Source: VGRF01 sp964460485 (GTDB lineage Bacteria > Myxococcota_A > UBA9160 > UBA6930). From it: a DNA stretch of 9,554 bases. The stretch spans positions 1 to 9,554 of the forward strand of contig CAYWRY010000147.1 of assembly GCA_964460485.1 (NCBI GenBank), in the 5' to 3' direction. The notes below the pieces were generated by a model, which had not been told where the DNA came from, did not search any database, and was given only the letters and a program-made list of their open reading frames with translations. Position 1 is the first letter of the stretch, and every line of letters begins with the position of its first letter. The translations under genes were made by a program, and so were the position numbers. This document shows, in pieces, positions 5,974 through 9,554 of the stretch.

Positions 5974-7422
5974 TCAGAACCCCGGCGGCGGGGTGAAGCC
6001 GCCGAGCACGTCGGCGAGCTGGGCGGCGACGGCGACGGGAGTGCGGTCCTCGAGATAGGGGCCGACGATCTGGATGCCGCACGGCAGGCCGCCGCGCGTT
6101 CGGCCCGCCGGTGCGCACGCGGCGGGGAGGTGCGCGTTCACCGCCAGGCCTGCCCAGAACAGCTGGAAATAGGGCTCGTCGCGGCCGTCGATGCGCATGG
6201 TGCGCTGCGACATGTCGCGGTGATCGTGGGGAAACGCGGCAGTCGGCATGATCGGGCAGAGCAGCACGTCGTAGTCGCGGAAATACTCGGCCCAGCGCGC
6301 GCGCAGCACGTTGCGGCGGTGATCGAGCGCGAGCCAGTCGCGCGCGCGAAGCGCGATGCCGCGGGCGGAGTTCGCGGCGTTGCTGTCGTCGCTCGCGGGC
6401 AGCGCCGCGGCCGCGGCGTCCATGCGCGCGAGCACGTCGGGCGGGAAGCCCGCGCCCATGATCGGGTTCAGCAGCTGCAGGTAGACGCGATGCTGCTCGC
6501 CGGGGTCGATCGGGCGCACGCGGTCGTCCACCCGCGCGCAGGTCTTGGCGATCGCGTCGACCGCATTCTGCAGCACGTCGCGTACCTCGCCGTCGATCGG
6601 ACCGCGCTCCTCGTCCAGCCACACACCGATGCGCGCGTCGGCGAGGCGCAGGGTGCGCGGCGGGGGCAGCTCGAGGCGCCACGCCACCGCCTCGCTGCGA
6701 TTCGGCCCCGCGAGCACGTCGAGGCCGCGGGCGAGGTCCGCAGCGCTGCGCCCCATCGGCCCCGCGACGCCGAGGTCCGACTCCGCGAGCGAGCCCGGCG
6801 GCCCCGGGATGTGGCCGCGCATCGGCACGACGCCGTGCGTGGTCTTGAGCCCGTACACGCCGCAGTAGTGGGCGGGGTTGCGGATCGAGCCGCCGATGTC
6901 GCTGCCCAGCTCGAAGCCGGTGAGGCCCGCGGCGAGCGCGGCGGCGGAGCCGCCCGACGAGCCGCCCGGGACGCGCGTCTCGTCCCACGGATTGTTCGTC
7001 GTTCCGTAGACGGCGTTGTACGACTGGAAGTCGCCGGCGTAGAGCGGGAGGTTCGTCTTTCCGAACACCACCGCGCCCGCGTCGACCAGACGCTGCACCG
7101 AGTCCGCGCTCGCCTGCGGCACGTGTTTCGCGAGCTCGGGCGCGCCGGAGGTGCACGGCATGCCCGCGACCTCGTACGAGTCCTTGATCGTGATGGGCAG
7201 CCCGTGCAGCGCGCCCCAGCTCTCGCCGCGCGCGAGCGCCGCGTCCGCTGCGCGCGCCCGCTCACGCGCGCGCTGCGCGTCCACGTGCACCACGGCGTTG
7301 ATGCGCGGGTTCAGCTTGCCGACGCGACCCAGGTAGTGGTCAAGCAGCTCGACGCTCGACACCTCCTTGCGCTGCAGCGCTCGCGTCAGCTCGGTGGCGG
7401 AGCGGAAGTGCAGATCGGTCAT
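5974..7422 (-). CDS. Amidase (amidase signature family)
   Basis: A 482-residue cytosolic amide hydrolase of the amidase signature superfamily (related to GatA, FAAH, nylon-oligomer hydrolases and aryl-acylamidases). The full Ser-cisSer-Lys triad is visible: K80 in PITIKDS, cis-Ser S155 in GGSSGGS (153-159) and nucleophile S179 in GSDIGGSIRNPA (173-184). The S155-S179 spacing of 24 is exactly that of FAAH and malonamidase E2. Length is normal and the C-terminal domain is complete. It begins at ATG 7422-7420, overlapping the alcohol dehydrogenase stop by four bases (ATGA), so the two are translationally coupled. It is unlikely to be the tRNA amidotransferase subunit GatA because no gatB/gatC lie nearby and the context is catabolic. 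It lacks a signal peptide. The substrate is unknown; an aliphatic or aromatic amide liberating an acid for CoA activation would suit the neighbourhood. Confidence 0.95.
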   Translation of the reverse strand: MTDLHFRSATELTRALQRKEVSSVELLDHYLGRVGKLNPRINAVVHVDAQRARERARAADAALARGESWGALHGLPITIKDSYEVAGMPCTSGAPELAKHVPQASADSVQRLVDAGAVVFGKTNLPLYAGDFQSYNAVYGTTNNPWDETRVPGGSSGGSAAALAAGLTGFELGSDIGGSIRNPAHYCGVYGLKTTHGVVPMRGHIPGPPGSLAESDLGVAGPMGRSAADLARGLDVLAGPNRSEAVAWRLELPPPRTLRLADARIGVWLDEERGPIDGEVRDVLQNAVDAIAKTCARVDDRVRPIDPGEQHRVYLQLLNPIMGAGFPPDVLARMDAAAAALPASDDSNAANSARGIALRARDWLALDHRRNVLRARWAEYFRDYDVLLCPIMPTAAFPHDHRDMSQRTMRIDGRDEPYFQLFWAGLAVNAHLPAACAPAGRTRGGLPCGIQIVGPYLEDRTPVAVAAQLADVLGGFTPPPGF

Positions 7423-8453
7423 GGGGTGGGCCTCACGAGAATCTTGATTTCCGACGGGTCGTCGTGCAGCAGCGCGAACGCCGCGTCCATCTGCGCGAGC
7501 CCGACCGTCTTCGTGTGGAGCGGCGCCAGCGCGAGGCGGCCGTCCTGCACGAGCCCCATGGCGAGGTCGAATTCCTCGTTCAGGTAACCGAGGGACGCCA
7601 CGCAGCGGATCTCGTTCAACAGCCACGTGCCCGGCGTGATCGTGGCGGGCACATTCGCGAGACCGACGAGCGAGACCACGCCGCCGCGCTTCGCGAGCGA
7701 CGCGCTCTGGTCGATGGTCTGCGGGATGCCCGCGCACTCGAAGACGACGTCGGCGCCGAAGGGGCCGAGCAGGTCCCTCACGCGGGCCGCGACGTCCTCG
7801 CTGCGCGGGTCGATCGCTCCGGTCGCGCCGAGCTGCATCGCCTTCGCGCGCCGCACGGGGTGCGGCTCCACGACCACGAGCGCGCCGGCGCCGGCGGCGC
7901 GCGCGCACTGGAGCGTGAGCAGGCCGATCGGCCCCGCGCCGAGCACGACGCACGCGTCGCCGAGGCGCAGCGGTGTGCGTCGCACCGCGTGGAGCGCGAC
8001 GGTCGCGGGCTCGAGCTGCGCGGCGGCCTCGTCGGAGATGCCCGCGCGCACGGGCACGAGGCGCGAGGCGTCGACGGCGATCGCGCGCGCGAACCCGCCG
8101 TGCGGCGCGGCGAGGGGCCCCAGGCCGAGCATCCCCGCGAACGCGGTGCCGCAGTACGCGCCGCGGCCGCTGCGGCACTCGGCGCACTGCCCGCACGCGG
8201 GCGCGATGCCGATCGCGACGCGGTCGCCCTCCTTCACGTGCGCCACGCCGCCGCCCCGTTTCGCGACCGTGCCCGCCCACTCGTGCCCGCAGATCGCGGG
8301 GTTGTAGGGCGCGCCGCTCGCCCAGGCGTGGAGGTCGGTGCCGCAGATCCCGCAGTAGGCGATCTCGACCACCGCCTTGCCCGCGCTCGGCTCCGGCTCC
8401 GGCATCTCGCGCAGCGTGATCTGTCGCTTGCCGGTGACGAGGGCGGCCCGCAT
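7419..8453 (-). CDS. Zinc-dependent medium-chain alcohol dehydrogenase
   Basis: A 344-residue NAD(P)-dependent MDR dehydrogenase, oxidising a secondary alcohol or polyol (sorbitol, threonine or butanediol dehydrogenase-like branch). Catalytic zinc ligands C37 (CGICGTD), H57-E58 (GHEWAG) and E148 (QLEPATVALHA) are in place. The structural-zinc lobe has all four cysteines, C87, C90, C93 and C101. The Rossmann motif is GAGPIG (172-177), followed by E196 after strand VVV, which favours NAD over NADP. The start is the ATG 8453-8451, with GGAGA (8466-8462) eight bases upstream. An earlier in-frame start lies beyond the 8515-8548 palindrome and would add 48 Arg-rich residues foreign to the family. 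It is the first gene of the minus-strand operon, overlapping the amidase by four bases. The exact substrate cannot be assigned. Confidence 0.95.
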   Translation of the reverse strand: MRAALVTGKRQITLREMPEPEPSAGKAVVEIAYCGICGTDLHAWASGAPYNPAICGHEWAGTVAKRGGGVAHVKEGDRVAIGIAPACGQCAECRSGRGAYCGTAFAGMLGLGPLAAPHGGFARAIAVDASRLVPVRAGISDEAAAQLEPATVALHAVRRTPLRLGDACVVLGAGPIGLLTLQCARAAGAGALVVVEPHPVRRAKAMQLGATGAIDPRSEDVAARVRDLLGPFGADVVFECAGIPQTIDQSASLAKRGGVVSLVGLANVPATITPGTWLLNEIRCVASLGYLNEEFDLAMGLVQDGRLALAPLHTKTVGLAQMDAAFALLHDDPSEIKILVRPTP

Positions 8454-8514
8454 GCGTCGGCTCTCCGCGAAAGATCCGCAGTGTCTCACGCCGCGCCGCG
8501 CGCGCGCCACCCAG

Positions 8515-8548
8515 GTGGTCCTTTGGAGGTCAGACCCCAAAGGGCCAC
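8515..8548. repeat. Diverged second copy of the palindromic element
   Basis: The left arm GTGGTCCTTTGGAGGTC (8515-8531), centre A and right arm GACCCCAAAGGGCCAC (8533-8548) form an imperfect inverted repeat with two mismatches or bulges. The 17-base string GGTCAGACCCCAAAGGG is shared exactly with the minus strand of the copy at 5932-5970, so the two copies are in opposite orientation. It lies between the divergent alcohol dehydrogenase and third acyl-CoA dehydrogenase genes, 62 bases from one start and 60 from the other. Confidence 0.82.
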
Positions 8549-8572
8549 GGTCGGTTGAAATGACCCGCTCGC

Positions 8573-8596
8573 TGGCGGACCCTCGCGCGTCCGCCA
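8573..8596 (+). promoter_or_regulatory. Perfect 8-bp hairpin abutting the ribosome binding site of the last gene
   Basis: TGGCGGAC (8573-8580), an 8-base loop, and GTCCGCCA (8589-8596) form a perfect GC-rich stem that ends at the edge of the AGGAG ribosome binding site (8597-8601) for the gene starting at 8608. If transcribed, the stem sits directly against the site where the 30S subunit binds and could tune translation or stabilise the 5' end. If the promoter lies downstream of it, it could instead be a dyad operator. No attached aptamer is seen. Confidence 0.5.
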
Positions 8597-8607
8597 AGGA
8601 GCCCGCG

Positions 8608-9554
8608 ATGGACCTCAGCTACGGCCCCGAGTACGAAGCGTTCCGCCGCGACCTGCGCGCCTTCCTCGCAGCGAATCGCGACAAGGCGCCGCTGGCGCGC
8701 GCCGGCGAGGTCACCTCGCTCAAGGACCCGACGATCCTGTCGTGGCAGAAGCTGCTGATCGAGCGCGGCTACGCGGCGCGCACGATTCCGAAGCAGTACG
8801 GGGGCGGCGGCTTCGCGCCGGATCCGCTGATCGCGACGATCCTCGCGGAGGAGTTCGGCCGCGCGCGCGTCTCCTCCGGCGTCTCGGGGCAGGGCCCGGA
8901 CATGTTCGTGCCGACGGTGCTCGAGCACGGCACGGAGGAGCAGAAGCAGAAGTATGTGCCGCCCACGATTCGGGGCGAGTGGATCTGGTGCCAGGGCTAC
9001 AGCGAGCCCGGCGCCGGCAGCGACCTCGCGAGCCTCACCACCTCGGGGCGCGTCGAAGGCGACACGCTCGTGATCAACGGCCAGAAGATCTGGACCAGCA
9101 CTGCGCAGTTCGCCGACATGATGTTCGCGTTGGTGCGCACCGAGCCCGACGCGCCGAAGCACGCGGGCATCAGCTACGTGGTCGTGCCGATGTCGACACC
9201 CGGCATCGACGTGCGCCCGCTGAAGACGATGACCGGCGCCGCCGAGTTCAACGAGGTCTTCTTCACCGACGTGCGCGTGCCGGCGGCGAACATCATCGGC
9301 AAGCGCGGCGAGGGCTGGAAGATCGCCAACACCACGCTGCGGCACGAACGCGACATGCTCGGCAGCGCGGCGACCAGCGATTCGCTCTACCAGGCGCTCG
9401 TGACCTCGCTGAAGGAGGAACGCGTCGACGGCGGCCGCGCGATCGAGGATCCGCTCGTTCGCGACAAGCTGATGGCGCTGCAGGCGAGGTCGATCGCGAT
9501 GAAGTGCCACGCGATGCGGCTGCTCACGGCGCGCGTGAAGGGCGAGCCGCCGGG
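8608..9554 (+). CDS. Acyl-CoA dehydrogenase, C-terminus cut by window end
   Basis: FAD-dependent acyl-CoA dehydrogenase, oxidising an acyl-CoA to its trans-2-enoyl form. The visible 315 residues start at ATG 8608, seven or so bases after AAGGAG (8596-8601). The N-terminal helical domain carries the IPKQYGGGG turn (60-68) seen in canonical members. The middle domain has YSEPGAGSDLA (131-141) and QKIWTSTA (159-166), whose tryptophan stacks near the flavin in the family. The C-terminal helical domain begins near DVRVPAANIIGKRGEGW. Unlike the first dehydrogenase of this window, all motifs in the visible part are intact. The region that would carry the medium-chain-type catalytic glutamate is beyond the window. 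It is divergently transcribed from the alcohol dehydrogenase operon and likely heads another operon continuing to the right; the encoded ACAD subfamily is not recognised. Confidence 0.95.
   Translation, partial: MDLSYGPEYEAFRRDLRAFLAANRDKAPLARAGEVTSLKDPTILSWQKLLIERGYAARTIPKQYGGGGFAPDPLIATILAEEFGRARVSSGVSGQGPDMFVPTVLEHGTEEQKQKYVPPTIRGEWIWCQGYSEPGAGSDLASLTTSGRVEGDTLVINGQKIWTSTAQFADMMFALVRTEPDAPKHAGISYVVVPMSTPGIDVRPLKTMTGAAEFNEVFFTDVRVPAANIIGKRGEGWKIANTTLRHERDMLGSAATSDSLYQALVTSLKEERVDGGRAIEDPLVRDKLMALQARSIAMKCHAMRLLTARVKGEPP

Noticed and set aside
4715..8280. Very long open frames (about 770-906 codons) on either strand through the LLM, amidase and alcohol dehydrogenase region
   Set aside because: All are alternative-frame shadows of the three recognised enzymes, with low-complexity Arg-rich translations.
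8454..8597. Upstream in-frame start for the alcohol dehydrogenase at 8597
   Set aside because: The extra 48 residues are encoded partly by the repeat element, are foreign to the family, and the ATG at 8453 has its own GGAGA.
8530..9510. Minus-strand open frame of about 326 codons opposite the third dehydrogenase
   Set aside because: It is antisense to a gene whose acyl-CoA dehydrogenase motifs are unambiguous; its own translation has no recognisable domain.

Overview
The window is very GC-rich bacterial DNA with tightly packed genes: 1- and 4-base overlaps, clear GGAGG/GAGGAG ribosome binding sites, and almost every third codon position G or C. All recognisable genes encode enzymes of lipid, CoA-ester or xenobiotic catabolism. 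There is no rRNA, tRNA, CRISPR array, regulator or transposase gene. Gene content and the GGGGTCAGACCCC-type palindromes suggest an uncultured soil or marine lineage of the former Deltaproteobacteria (Myxococcota or Binatota-like). That assignment is weak; an actinobacterial or gammaproteobacterial host cannot be excluded from this window.

Layout. (1) Bases 1-1027, minus strand: a bacterial cytochrome P450 whose C-terminal end runs off the window. (2) Bases 1028-1311: a divergent intergenic region with a pair of 20-base direct repeats. (3) Bases 1312-4447, plus strand: a translationally coupled trio of an acyl-CoA dehydrogenase lacking the usual catalytic glutamate, an acyl-CoA dehydrogenase that has it, and a crotonase-fold protein lacking both hydratase glutamates. 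(4) Bases 4448-4490: a convergent gap filled by a strong hairpin. (5) Bases 8453-4491, minus strand: a probable four-gene operon in the order zinc alcohol dehydrogenase, amidase, LLM-class flavin/F420 oxidoreductase, and a small ABM-fold protein with a Lys/Arg-rich tail. A 39-base palindrome separates amidase from LLM gene. (6) Bases 8454-8607: a divergent intergenic region with a second, imperfect copy of that palindrome and a perfect hairpin abutting the next gene's ribosome binding site. (7) From 8608, plus strand: a third acyl-CoA dehydrogenase, cut by the window end.

How they may work together. The P450 facing two unequal acyl-CoA dehydrogenases plus a crotonase resembles, in composition, the actinobacterial modules that shorten sterol side chains (P450, heterotetrameric FadE pair, hydratase). 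The minus-strand operon could process a co-substrate: oxidation of an alcohol, hydrolysis of an amide, and a flavin-dependent oxidation. The substrate cannot be read from the sequence. The points most worth a second look are the two enzyme-like proteins missing their usual catalytic acids, the odd arginine/glutamine-rich in-frame segment in the second dehydrogenase, and the dispersed palindromes.
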